The notes: generated by a model from the sequence alone, not told the origin. Shown: positions 1 to 6,651, counted from the stretch's first letter. The stretch: 7,074 nucleotides of DNA from Paracoccaceae bacterium (GCA_003535335.1 DOHJ01000133.1:1-7074); one strand, 5' to 3'. Translations and numbers: made by a program.

Positions 1-478
1 GGCTGGCTAGGTCAGGTCTGCGGCAATCATGCGCGAGGGTAACCACAGAGTTTAGTGTGTTGAAGTTTCCCTGAAATGAACCGTAATCCGTTTCAAAGGC
101 CCAAAAAGCCAGCAACACGCCACGGTTAATGCCATACTTTTTCTGAATCCGGTCAAACACAGCATTCCATTTTTTAGAATTTGAACGCCCTTTGTTAATA
201 CGGCCAGCGCTAATTAATGCGCGTGAAAAATCAATAAAGCTTTTCTGGAAAACACCCTGTGAACGATCCGCCTTAAGCGTTTTATTATCTTTGCGAACCG
301 AAGCAAAGAAATTATTAACAGTTGCTGCTGAGTGGCCATTTTTTATGGCTTCTTGCTTTAGTTCCGAAATAAAACTGTGAAAACTGCCACCACAATTGGT
401 TTTGGCATTCGCGTCTTGGATGTTTATGCTTAGGGAAAAACAGAAAATTGTTAGAATTTGAAAAAAATAAATGCGCAT
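1..478 (-). CDS. mltB: MltB-type lytic murein transglycosylase, 3' end missing
   Basis: Reading the minus strand from ATG at 478 gives 159 codons open to the window edge, so the C-terminal part is missing. Residues 1-25 look like a Sec signal peptide: a short hydrophobic stretch (about 3-20) ending in Ala-Asn-Ala before Lys26, so a periplasmic product is expected. The mature part carries family hallmarks of soluble lytic transglycosylases (SLT_2/MltB): DRSQ at 71-74, then AFWAFETDYGSFQGNFNTLN at 124-143 with the presumed catalytic acid Glu129, then TLAHDCRRPDL at 147-157. Such enzymes cleave the MurNAc-GlcNAc bond and leave 1,6-anhydro-MurNAc ends. AGAGG lies five bases upstream of the start, which supports this ATG. 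The gene diverges from a peptidoglycan synthase. The family is confident; the MltB_2-like subtype common in alphaproteobacteria is inferred from memory. Confidence 0.92.
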   Translation of the reverse strand, partial: MRIYFFQILTIFCFSLSINIQDANAKTNCGGSFHSFISELKQEAIKNGHSAATVNNFFASVRKDNKTLKADRSQGVFQKSFIDFSRALISAGRINKGRSNSKKWNAVFDRIQKKYGINRGVLLAFWAFETDYGSFQGNFNTLNSVVTLAHDCRRPDLAS

Positions 479-483
479 TTATA

Positions 484-488
484 CCTCT
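484..488 (-). promoter_or_regulatory. Ribosome binding site of the mltB-like gene
   Basis: AGAGG on the minus strand, five bases (479-483) before the ATG at 478. It is the best Shine-Dalgarno match near the start of the truncated transglycosylase gene and fixes that start. Confidence 0.65.
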
Positions 489-529
489 GTGTAAAGTTAT
501 TTGGTGTAGATTAACATGAAGAATAGAAC

Positions 530-553
530 AGGCAACTGCTTAAGAGGTTGCCT
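530..553. repeat. Inverted repeat AGGCAAC / GTTGCCT upstream of the mltB-like gene
   Basis: AGGCAAC at 530-536 is perfectly complementary to GTTGCCT at 547-553 with a ten-base interval; a T-G wobble at 537/546 could extend it. No T-run follows on either strand, so it does not look like a terminator. It lies about 50-75 bases upstream of the transglycosylase start, and its minus-strand half TTGCCT resembles a -35 box, so an operator role is possible but unproven. Confidence 0.5.
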
Positions 554-728
554 ACCTGAAGTTGTTTGGAACGGAAACCCTCTATCAGAACCGTATATCT
601 TATCAAAAAAAGATACATTAATTTTGTTTTGAGACGCGAAAATTAAAAATGTAATTGTCTGACGTTTGGGCATTGCCCTGTTTAAGCTGTCATTATCAAG
701 TGTTTTCGCTATATTTTCATACCATAGA

Positions 729-757
729 TTGATTCCTGCGCATATTAAATCAATACT
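729..757 (+). promoter_or_regulatory. Weak candidate sigma-70 promoter for the PBP gene
   Basis: TTGATT (729-734), a 17-base spacer, then AATACT (752-757). Each box matches four of six consensus positions. It would leave a leader of about 70 bases before the ATG at 835. This is only the best of several weak candidates in an AT-rich region. Confidence 0.2.
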
Positions 758-824
758 GTTGTAATAGCCCTCTACATTCTGGTGTGAACCCTGTAAGTTG
801 TCCGAAAACAGGCAAGCACCAAAT

Positions 825-832
825 AGGGTGAG
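825..832 (+). promoter_or_regulatory. Ribosome binding site of the PBP gene
   Basis: AGGGTGAG directly upstream of ATG 835, two bases apart. GGTGA within it matches the 3' part of the Shine-Dalgarno consensus. No other in-frame Met occurs until residue 121, beyond the basic tail, so this start is well supported. Confidence 0.6.
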
Positions 833-834
833 AT

Positions 835-3141
835 ATGAGTAGTTCAGGTAAAAAAAACGGCCGTTTGGTGGCTGATCGGCGGTATTCGGCAGTGAAATTG
901 TCGAAAAACAAGAAAACTGTTAAACAAACTGCCCAAAAAAAAGCGGTGAAACCACGCAGAAAAAAAGCGGGCGTAAAACGTTCACTTTTTAAACTGCCAA
1001 AGTTGGGGTTTCTTTTTGCTAGAAAAAAAACAGCCTCTAAACCGGCAGCCAAACGCAAACCCGCCACCAAGAAACCCAAAGCCACAAAATCAAAAAGCAA
1101 ATCCAATCCAATTCTGCGCGTCTTTGTCGGTATATTCGGCTGGATATTAAGCATTACTTGGCGCATCGGTTGGCGTGTAACTGCCGTTATCGGGCTTATG
1201 GTCGGGGCCGGGGCTGCTTACGATTACTCAAGGCTTCCGCCAGTTTCAGAACTGGTTGACGGACGCACACGCGGTTCTGTCACGATGAAGGATCGTGATA
1301 ATAATGTTTTTGCCTGGCGCGGCGATCAATTTGGCGGCGTTGTCACCGCCAACACAATTTCTCGACATCTTAAAAATGCAGTTATTGCCACCGAAGATAA
1401 ACGGTTTTACAGCCATTTCGGCATCAGCCCGCGCGGCATTGCCAGCGCTGTGCGGATCAATCTGGCCGCCGGTCGAGGGCCGCTTTCAGGCAACGGCGGC
1501 TCTACCCTGACCCAACAAACAGCCAAGTTGCTGTGTCTTGGCAAACCGTTTGACCCAACGTCTGGCATGACTGAAAAAGAATACGAGGCAGACTGTCGGC
1601 AAGGATCCCTGTGGCGCAAAATCAAAGAGGCTACATTTGCGCTGGCGCTGGAGGCTAAATATACCAAAGACGATATTTTAACAATTTATCTGAACCGCGC
1701 TTATCTGGGGGCCGGATCACGTGGTTTTGAGGCTGCAAGCCAGCGCTATTTTGGCAAAACCTCCAGCAAAATTAAACCGGCCGAGGCCGCGATGCTGGCA
1801 GGTCTACTAAAGGCCCCGACACGTCTTGCCCCGACCAATAATTTACAACGCTCGCGTGATCGCGCCATGACCGTTCTAAGATTAATGAACGAGCAGGGCT
1901 ATCTGACATCGGCCGAGGCCGCACAGGCCCAAGAAAATCCCGCCGTTTTATCGCGGGCGGCGCGGGCGCGGGCCGGTGGTTATTTCGCCGATTGGGTGAT
2001 GAGCAGCGGCCCATCATTTTTCACCAGCGACACCACAGAAGATGTAATTATTCGTACAACGCTGGACCGGCGCATTCAAAAAGCCGCCGAAGACGCATTG
2101 GCCTTTGTGTTTGATAACAAAGTGCGCTCAGGCTCCAAAGCGCAAGCCGCGATTATCGTGATGTCGGCAGATGGTGCCGTGCGGGCCATGGTTGGCGGGC
2201 GTGAAACCAAGGTTTCCGGTGCCTTTAATCGGGCCACACAAGCACTGCGCCAAACTGGTTCAATCTTTAAACCGTTCGTTTATGCCGCAGCCCTTGATCT
2301 AGGGGCCAGCCCGAATGACCTTGTCGATGACAGACCATTAACCTTGAAAATTCCGGGTTCTGGTAAATGGAGCCCAAAAAATTATCGCGACCGATATTAT
2401 GGTCGTGTGACCTTGACCGAAGCTTTAATGCGCTCGATGAATACAGCCACCGTTCGGGTTTCTGAAAAAGCAGGGCGTAAAAATGTGCGTAAAATCGCAA
2501 CCGAATTCGGCATTCGCAATAATTTGGCGGCTGGTCCGGCACTGGCGTTGGGCGCGTCAGAATCAACGCTGATTGAAATGACAGGTGCATATGCGGGCAT
2601 TCTAAACGGTGGGCGTAGCGTCACGCCTTATGGATTGCTTGAACTGCGCTTGCAGGGTGAAAATAAGGCTGTAATGCAAAAAGAAGGTGGTCTGGGCGAA
2701 CGTGTCATTAGCAAACGCGCTGCAGAATACCTGACTTATATGATGTATCAGGTGGTGGAAAACGGGACTGGGCGGCGTGCGAAGCTTGAAGGTGGTCAGG
2801 TTGCGGGCAAAACCGGCACTACGCAAAAAGCACGCGACGCCTGGTTCATCGGCTTTTCTGCGGATTATGTCGTAGGTGTCTGGATGGGGTACGATAATAA
2901 TACCCCGTTAAAAGGTGTCACCGGTGGTGGCCTGCCTGCAGAGATTTGGCATGAAACAATGGTGCGTGTGCAAAAAGGGATTTCTTCAAAGCCACTGCCC
3001 ATGAAGCGGCCATCTGCGAAAATTACAAAGCCGCAGGCTCAAACTCAGCCACAGAAGGCCCCTTTAAAGCCGAAAATAAGCAAAGATGCAGTCGCCGAGC
3101 AGCTATTGCTGGATGTGTTGAAAAACGTTTTGCAGGATTAA
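835..3141 (+). CDS. Class A (bifunctional) penicillin-binding protein, PBP1A-family
   Basis: A 768-residue inner-membrane enzyme that polymerises lipid II into glycan strands and crosslinks the peptides. Residues 1-91 form a cytoplasmic tail rich in Lys/Arg; a hydrophobic segment at about 93-129 anchors it. The GT51 glycosyltransferase domain follows, with TEDKRFYSHFG (186-196, catalytic Glu187), GGSTLTQQ (221-228), RKIKE (261-265, likely second Glu265), YLN (285-287) and GFEAASQRYFGK (297-308). The transpeptidase domain has all three penicillin-binding motifs: SIFK (476-479, nucleophile Ser476), SMN (534-536) and KTGT (659-662). The C-terminal 720-750 region is Pro/Lys/Gln-rich and ends in a probable amphipathic helix (751-768). 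The only two cysteines, Cys234 and Cys254, flank an insert between GT motifs. It diverges from a lytic transglycosylase. Class and activities are confident; which paralogue (1A, 1B or 1C-like) is not, so no symbol is given. Confidence 0.96.
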   Translation: MSSSGKKNGRLVADRRYSAVKLSKNKKTVKQTAQKKAVKPRRKKAGVKRSLFKLPKLGFLFARKKTASKPAAKRKPATKKPKATKSKSKSNPILRVFVGIFGWILSITWRIGWRVTAVIGLMVGAGAAYDYSRLPPVSELVDGRTRGSVTMKDRDNNVFAWRGDQFGGVVTANTISRHLKNAVIATEDKRFYSHFGISPRGIASAVRINLAAGRGPLSGNGGSTLTQQTAKLLCLGKPFDPTSGMTEKEYEADCRQGSLWRKIKEATFALALEAKYTKDDILTIYLNRAYLGAGSRGFEAASQRYFGKTSSKIKPAEAAMLAGLLKAPTRLAPTNNLQRSRDRAMTVLRLMNEQGYLTSAEAAQAQENPAVLSRAARARAGGYFADWVMSSGPSFFTSDTTEDVIIRTTLDRRIQKAAEDALAFVFDNKVRSGSKAQAAIIVMSADGAVRAMVGGRETKVSGAFNRATQALRQTGSIFKPFVYAAALDLGASPNDLVDDRPLTLKIPGSGKWSPKNYRDRYYGRVTLTEALMRSMNTATVRVSEKAGRKNVRKIATEFGIRNNLAAGPALALGASESTLIEMTGAYAGILNGGRSVTPYGLLELRLQGENKAVMQKEGGLGERVISKRAAEYLTYMMYQVVENGTGRRAKLEGGQVAGKTGTTQKARDAWFIGFSADYVVGVWMGYDNNTPLKGVTGGGLPAEIWHETMVRVQKGISSKPLPMKRPSAKITKPQAQTQPQKAPLKPKISKDAVAEQLLLDVLKNVLQD

Positions 3142-3228
3142 TATTTTCCGGACTATATCCCGTGTGCTGCATATCAGACATGCGTTTTCAGGGCTTGCAT
3201 CAAATGCAAAACTGATGACACTAGGTAA
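3142..3228 (+). other. Leader between PBP gene and ade
   Basis: An 87-base gap with no recognisable terminator for the PBP gene, so read-through into ade is possible. No strong sigma-70 promoter is visible. It holds two nearby GCAT/ATGC inverted repeats (3169-3183 and 3197-3207), the second inside a larger hairpin. An in-frame TAA at 3226-3228 directly precedes the ade ATG and rules out an upstream start. The only Shine-Dalgarno-like bases are AGGT at 3223-3226, weak and two bases from the ATG. Confidence 0.5.
3188..3215 (+). repeat. Hairpin just upstream of ade
   Basis: TTGCAT (3195-3200) pairs perfectly with ATGCAA (3204-3209) around a three-base loop CAA. Outside it, TCAG (3188-3191) pairs with CTGA (3212-3215) across a small GGC/AA internal loop. 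No T-run follows, so it is not an intrinsic terminator. It ends about eight bases before the weak ade ribosome binding site and could be a DNA operator or an mRNA element; its role is unknown. Confidence 0.45.
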
Positions 3229-5037
3229 ATGGAAAATACAACTCTTAAAACTTGGCCCCAAAGCGCTGCTAACCTGATTTCAGTTGCGGCAGGGCGTGCA
3301 TCTGCCGACACCGTTATTAAAGGCGGAAAGTGGGTTAACGTCCAAACCCGCGAGATTCTTGAAAACCACGACATTGCCATAAAAAACGGCCGCTTTGCCT
3401 ATTGCGGACCGGACGCCAGCCATTGCATTGGCGATAACACAGTGGTGATTGAGGCCATGGGGCAATTCATGATCCCCGGACTGTGTGACGCCCATATGCA
3501 CATCGAATCCGGCATGCTGACACCCGCAGAATTTGCCTGCGCCGTTATCCCGCACGGCACCACTTCGATGTTCACAGACCCGCATGAAATTGCTAATGTT
3601 CTGGGCCTGCGTGGTGTGCGCCTGATGCATGACGAGGCCATGTTACAACCGATAAACATATTCACCCAGATGCCGTCTTGTGCCCCCTCGGCGCCGGGGC
3701 TGGAAACCACGGGTTATGAAATATCACCCGAAGACGTGGCCCAAGCAATGACATGGCCCGGCATTATCGGCCTTGGGGAAATGATGAATTTTCCCGGTGT
3801 GATTAATGCTGATCCAAAAATGCTGGCCGAAATTGCGGCCACCCAAAACGCGGGAAAAACCGTTGGTGGCCATTATGCCAGCCCCGATCTTGGCCCCGCA
3901 TTTCACGCCTATGTTGCCGGTGGTCCTGCGGATGAACACGAAGGTGTTTGCGAGGCTGATGCAATCGCGCGGGCACGTCAGGGAATGCGCTCGATGATGC
4001 GGTTAGGGTCGGCTTGGTATGACGTTGAAAGCCAAATCACCGCCGTTACCGAAAAGGGGCTGGATCCACGCAATTTTATTCTCTGCACCGATGATAGCCA
4101 TTCGGGAACATTGGTAAATGAGGGGCACATGAACCGCGTGGTGCGTCACGCGATTGATTGCGGGTGTGAGCCGCTAATTGCCCTTCAAATGGCAACGATT
4201 AACACGGCCACCCATTTTGGTTTAGAGCGTGAACTGGGTTCAATTGCACCGGGGCGCCGTGCCGATATGATTTTAACGTCTGATTTGAAAACACTACCGA
4301 TTGAAACTGTGATTGCGCGCGGGGTGGTTGTGGCCGAGGCTGGCGAAATCAAAGTCAATTGTCCGCATCTTGATTGGCCTGACGATGTTCGCGGCACGGT
4401 CCATTTGGGCAAACACCTAACGGTTGCAGATTTTGAAATAAATGCACCGGATGGCGCGAATGCGGTCACAGCAAAGGTAATTGGCGTGGTTGAAAACCAA
4501 GCTCCGACCAAGGCATTAACGGCGGAGTTAAGGGTGCAGGACGGGTTGGTTTTAACTGACGAGGCCAACGACATTTGCCAGATCGCCTTGGTTGAACGCC
4601 ACCGCGCAACGGGTGATGTGGTTAACGGTTTTGTTTCCGGATTTGGCTACATTGGCAATATGGCTATGGCAAGTTCGGTTGCCCATGATAGCCACCATAT
4701 GATTGTGGTTGGCACCTGTCGCAAAAATATGGCGCTTGCCACCAACCGATTGGGCGAAGTTGGCGGCGGCGTGACTGTCTGGCAGGATAGTCGGGAACTT
4801 GCGCTTGTAAGGCTGCCAATCGCGGGTTTGATGTCGGACGCACCGGCAACCGAAGTCGCGGCTGCGGCACAAAAGATGGTTGAAGCAATGGCGCTCTGCG
4901 GTTGTAATGTAAACAACGCCTATATGCAGCATTCCCTGCTGGCCCTTGTGGTTATTCCTGAACTTAGGATTTCTGATCTGGGGTTGGTGGATGTAACCAA
5001 ATTTGAACTGACCGATTTATTCGAGGATAATAAATGA
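3229..5037 (+). CDS. ade: Adenine deaminase (AdeC type, amidohydrolase superfamily)
   Basis: A 602-residue cytoplasmic metalloenzyme predicted to hydrolyse adenine to hypoxanthine and ammonia, in purine salvage. The length fits the AdeC family (roughly 570-600). An N-terminal beta-sandwich part (about 25-80) leads into the TIM-barrel with HMHIES at 89-94 (metal ligands His89 and His91), DPHE (117-120), GLGEMMNFPG (181-190, likely metal-bridging Glu184), GGHY (213-216, His215), DEHEG (235-239) and CTDDSH (286-291, Asp288/Asp289). PGRRADMIL (341-349) closes the barrel as in related amidohydrolases. The C-terminal family domain (about 430-595) has VAHDSHHMIVVG (484-495) and IPELRISDLG (576-585). 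The start is fixed by an immediately preceding in-frame TAA. The stop overlaps the start of amn by ATGA, so translation is probably coupled. Diiron or dimanganese chemistry is family knowledge, not visible here. Confidence 0.95.
   Translation: MENTTLKTWPQSAANLISVAAGRASADTVIKGGKWVNVQTREILENHDIAIKNGRFAYCGPDASHCIGDNTVVIEAMGQFMIPGLCDAHMHIESGMLTPAEFACAVIPHGTTSMFTDPHEIANVLGLRGVRLMHDEAMLQPINIFTQMPSCAPSAPGLETTGYEISPEDVAQAMTWPGIIGLGEMMNFPGVINADPKMLAEIAATQNAGKTVGGHYASPDLGPAFHAYVAGGPADEHEGVCEADAIARARQGMRSMMRLGSAWYDVESQITAVTEKGLDPRNFILCTDDSHSGTLVNEGHMNRVVRHAIDCGCEPLIALQMATINTATHFGLERELGSIAPGRRADMILTSDLKTLPIETVIARGVVVAEAGEIKVNCPHLDWPDDVRGTVHLGKHLTVADFEINAPDGANAVTAKVIGVVENQAPTKALTAELRVQDGLVLTDEANDICQIALVERHRATGDVVNGFVSGFGYIGNMAMASSVAHDSHHMIVVGTCRKNMALATNRLGEVGGGVTVWQDSRELALVRLPIAGLMSDAPATEVAAAAQKMVEAMALCGCNVNNAYMQHSLLALVVIPELRISDLGLVDVTKFELTDLFEDNK
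5023..5027 (+). promoter_or_regulatory. Ribosome binding site of amn inside ade
   Basis: GAGGA within the last ade codons, six bases before the amn ATG at 5034. Together with the ATGA overlap (5034-5037) it fixes the amn start and suggests translational coupling. Confidence 0.7.
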
Positions 5038-6518
5038 GCGTTGAAAAAACAGGTGCAGATACCCTGACGCCACCGGCTGTAGCGACTGAGGAATTCACCG
5101 ATGCAGCCGCCGCATGCGATCGGCTTTGCGATTTATACGCCGAGGCCACGGAATTTCTGTGCAAGCATTTTACCGAGACAATAAATGGCAAGCGGCCCAA
5201 AGGGCGTATCAGGGCATTTTACCCTGAAATCCGCATCACAACCACCAGCTATGCCAAAACCGATTCACGCCTGAGTTTCGGCTACGTGCATCAACCGGGA
5301 ACCTATGCAACGACGGTCACACGACCGGATCTGTTTCATTATTACCTAAAACAGCAAATCGCACTTGTGATGGAAAACCACGGCGTGCCCGTGATGATCG
5401 GGCTGTCGCAAACCCCGATGCCGGTGCATTTTGCCGTGGCAAATCAGGCCGGCATCACTGTACCTCAAGAAGGCGCAATGGATTTTCCTTTTCGCGATGT
5501 GTTTGATGTGCCGGACCTTTCAAACACCAATGATGATATCGTCAACGGTTTTGGTTTTGAAAATCCTGATGGATCGGGTCCGCTGGCACCATTCACGGCG
5601 CAACGCGTGGACTATTCGCTTGCCCGGCTTGCGCATTACACAGCGACCAAGCCCGAACATTTCCAAAACCACATTCTATTCACCAACTACCAGTTCTACT
5701 TTGAGGAATTCGAGGCTTACGCCCGCGCTCAGCTGTCTGATCCAAACAGCGGGTACACCAGTTTTGTCGGCACTGGAAATGTCAAGATCACCGATGCGGA
5801 TGCGCCAATGCCGCTCCCCGCTAAACAGCCGCAAATGCCGACCTTCCATTTAAAACGAAAAGGGCGGGCCGGTATCACATTGGTCAATATCGGGGTCGGA
5901 CCGTCAAACGCCAAAACCGCAACCGATCATATCGCCGTTTTGCGCCCTCATGCCTGGATCATGGTTGGCCATTGTGCGGGTTTGCGAAATTCACAGTCTT
6001 TGGGTGATTTTGTGTTGGCCCACGCCTATCTGCGTGAAGACCACGTGCTGGATGATGATCTGCCGGTTTCGGTGCCAATCCCGGCACTGGCCGAAATCCA
6101 GATCGCACTGGAACGCGCCGTGGCTAGCGTAACCAAACTGGACGGCTATGAGCTAAAACGTCTGATGCGCACTGGCACTGTTGCCTCGCTGGATAACCGC
6201 AACTGGGAGCTGCGCGACCAAGCCGGCCCGGTGCAACGTTTGTCCCAATCGCGTGCCGTGGCGCTTGATATGGAAAGCGCTACGATTGCCGCGAATGGTT
6301 TTCGCTTTCGGGTGCCTTATGGAACGCTTTTATGCGTCAGTGATAAACCCCTGCATGGCGAGCTGAAATTGCCGGGAATGGCCAGTGATTTTTACACCAC
6401 ACAGGTTGCGCGCCATTTGCATATCGGCATACGGGCAATGGAATCTTTGCGCGAAATGCCGCTGGAACGCATCCATTCGCGAAAATTACGCAGTTTTGAC
6501 GAGACCGCCTTCTTGTAA
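5034..6518 (+). CDS. amn: AMP nucleosidase
   Basis: A 494-residue cytoplasmic enzyme predicted to hydrolyse AMP to adenine and ribose 5-phosphate; E. coli Amn is of similar length (about 484). The N-terminal half (about 25-180) matches the AMP nucleosidase N-domain, with RIRAFYPEIRITTT (58-71) and PVHFAVA (130-136). The C-terminal half is a PNP/UDP-phosphorylase-like nucleosidase fold: VNIGVGPSNAKTATDHIAVL (284-303), MVGHCAGLRNSQSLGDFVLA (310-329), the ALDMESATIAANGF segment (410-423) with Glu414 for ribose binding, and VSDKPLHGELKLPG (435-448) with the likely general acid Asp437. The C-terminus HSRKLRSFDE (481-490) is also family-like. It starts inside the end of ade, and its product adenine is the substrate of Ade. 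Family members are known to be controlled by ATP and phosphate; that is not visible here. No terminator follows the stop. Confidence 0.96.
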   Translation: MSVEKTGADTLTPPAVATEEFTDAAAACDRLCDLYAEATEFLCKHFTETINGKRPKGRIRAFYPEIRITTTSYAKTDSRLSFGYVHQPGTYATTVTRPDLFHYYLKQQIALVMENHGVPVMIGLSQTPMPVHFAVANQAGITVPQEGAMDFPFRDVFDVPDLSNTNDDIVNGFGFENPDGSGPLAPFTAQRVDYSLARLAHYTATKPEHFQNHILFTNYQFYFEEFEAYARAQLSDPNSGYTSFVGTGNVKITDADAPMPLPAKQPQMPTFHLKRKGRAGITLVNIGVGPSNAKTATDHIAVLRPHAWIMVGHCAGLRNSQSLGDFVLAHAYLREDHVLDDDLPVSVPIPALAEIQIALERAVASVTKLDGYELKRLMRTGTVASLDNRNWELRDQAGPVQRLSQSRAVALDMESATIAANGFRFRVPYGTLLCVSDKPLHGELKLPGMASDFYTTQVARHLHIGIRAMESLREMPLERIHSRKLRSFDETAFL

Positions 6519-6572
6519 ATTGATAAAAACGTATAAAATCGGCGGAAAATGGTTAAAAGTCTCAGCTAATTG

Positions 6573-6602
6573 TTGTGTCCTGCCTCAACATTCAGTTAGA
6601 TA
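6573..6602 (+). promoter_or_regulatory. Candidate promoter of the HU gene
   Basis: TTGTGT (6573-6578), an 18-base spacer and TAGATA (6597-6602) resemble a housekeeping promoter of an alphaproteobacterium, where the -10 box is often degenerate. It would give a leader of roughly 40 bases. The alternative is the AT-rich TATAAAAT at 6532-6539. Both are weak by eye. Confidence 0.3.
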
Positions 6603-6636
6603 TGCCCAATGAGGCCCAAGATAACGCGGGCAGAAC

Positions 6637-6642
6637 AAGGAG
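6637..6642 (+). promoter_or_regulatory. Ribosome binding site of the HU gene
   Basis: AAGGAG, nine bases before ATG 6652, a strong Shine-Dalgarno match. It favours the first Met over Met6 (6667), which would be 24 bases away. Confidence 0.8.
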
Positions 6643-6651
6643 ACCAGTGAA

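Larger units (their letters stand above)
479..834. other. Divergent intergenic region between mltB-like gene and PBP gene
   Basis: A 356-base AT-rich region that should hold the promoters of both divergent cell-wall genes. I see no convincing gene in it. It contains an inverted repeat at 530-553, a weak AT-rich inverted repeat (TATCTT 596-601 / AAGATA 610-615), a possible CCTGT/ACAGG stem at 790-794 / 808-812, and CACC 817-820 that could pair with GGTG 827-830 inside the PBP ribosome binding site. No sigma-70 promoter stands out. The best guess toward the PBP is TTGATT 729-734 with AATACT 752-757, 17-base spacing, four of six matches in each box. Confidence 0.6.
6519..6651 (+). other. Intergenic leader between amn and HU gene
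   Basis: 133 bases with no terminator for amn, so amn transcripts may run on into the HU gene. The 5' part is AT-rich, with TATAAAAT at 6532-6539 resembling a -10 box but without a well-placed -35. A second promoter candidate lies at 6573-6602. The 3' end holds the HU ribosome binding site. Confidence 0.5.

Noticed and set aside
192..380. 62-codon plus-strand open frame
   Set aside because: Antisense to the mltB-like gene, whose signal peptide, ribosome binding site and catalytic motif make the minus strand the coding one.
596..615. AT-rich stem TATCTT / AAGATA as a possible terminator
   Set aside because: The stem is only six A-T-rich pairs and no gene ends upstream of it on either strand.
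516..632. 38-codon plus-strand open frame in the divergent intergenic region, with two cysteines
   Set aside because: No convincing ribosome binding site, composition like the surrounding AT-rich DNA, no recognisable motif. The inverted repeat at 530-553 lies inside it. Only conservation data could revive it.
750..1166. 138-codon minus-strand open frame over the start of the PBP gene
   Set aside because: It lies antisense to the Lys-rich coding region of a well-supported gene and its translation, rich in Phe, is the mirror of Lys codons. No ribosome binding site or family resemblance was seen.
3142..3228. Possible purine riboswitch upstream of ade
   Set aside because: The 87-base leader lacks the three-stem core with conserved junction bases that I would expect; only simple hairpins are seen.
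3280..3710. Two minus-strand open frames of 116 and 103 codons over the start of ade
   Set aside because: Shadows of ade, whose metal-binding motifs fall in this segment on the plus strand.
5431..5853. 140-codon plus-strand open frame inside amn
   Set aside because: An alternative frame of amn with an implausible composition and no ribosome binding site; amn is intact from end to end.
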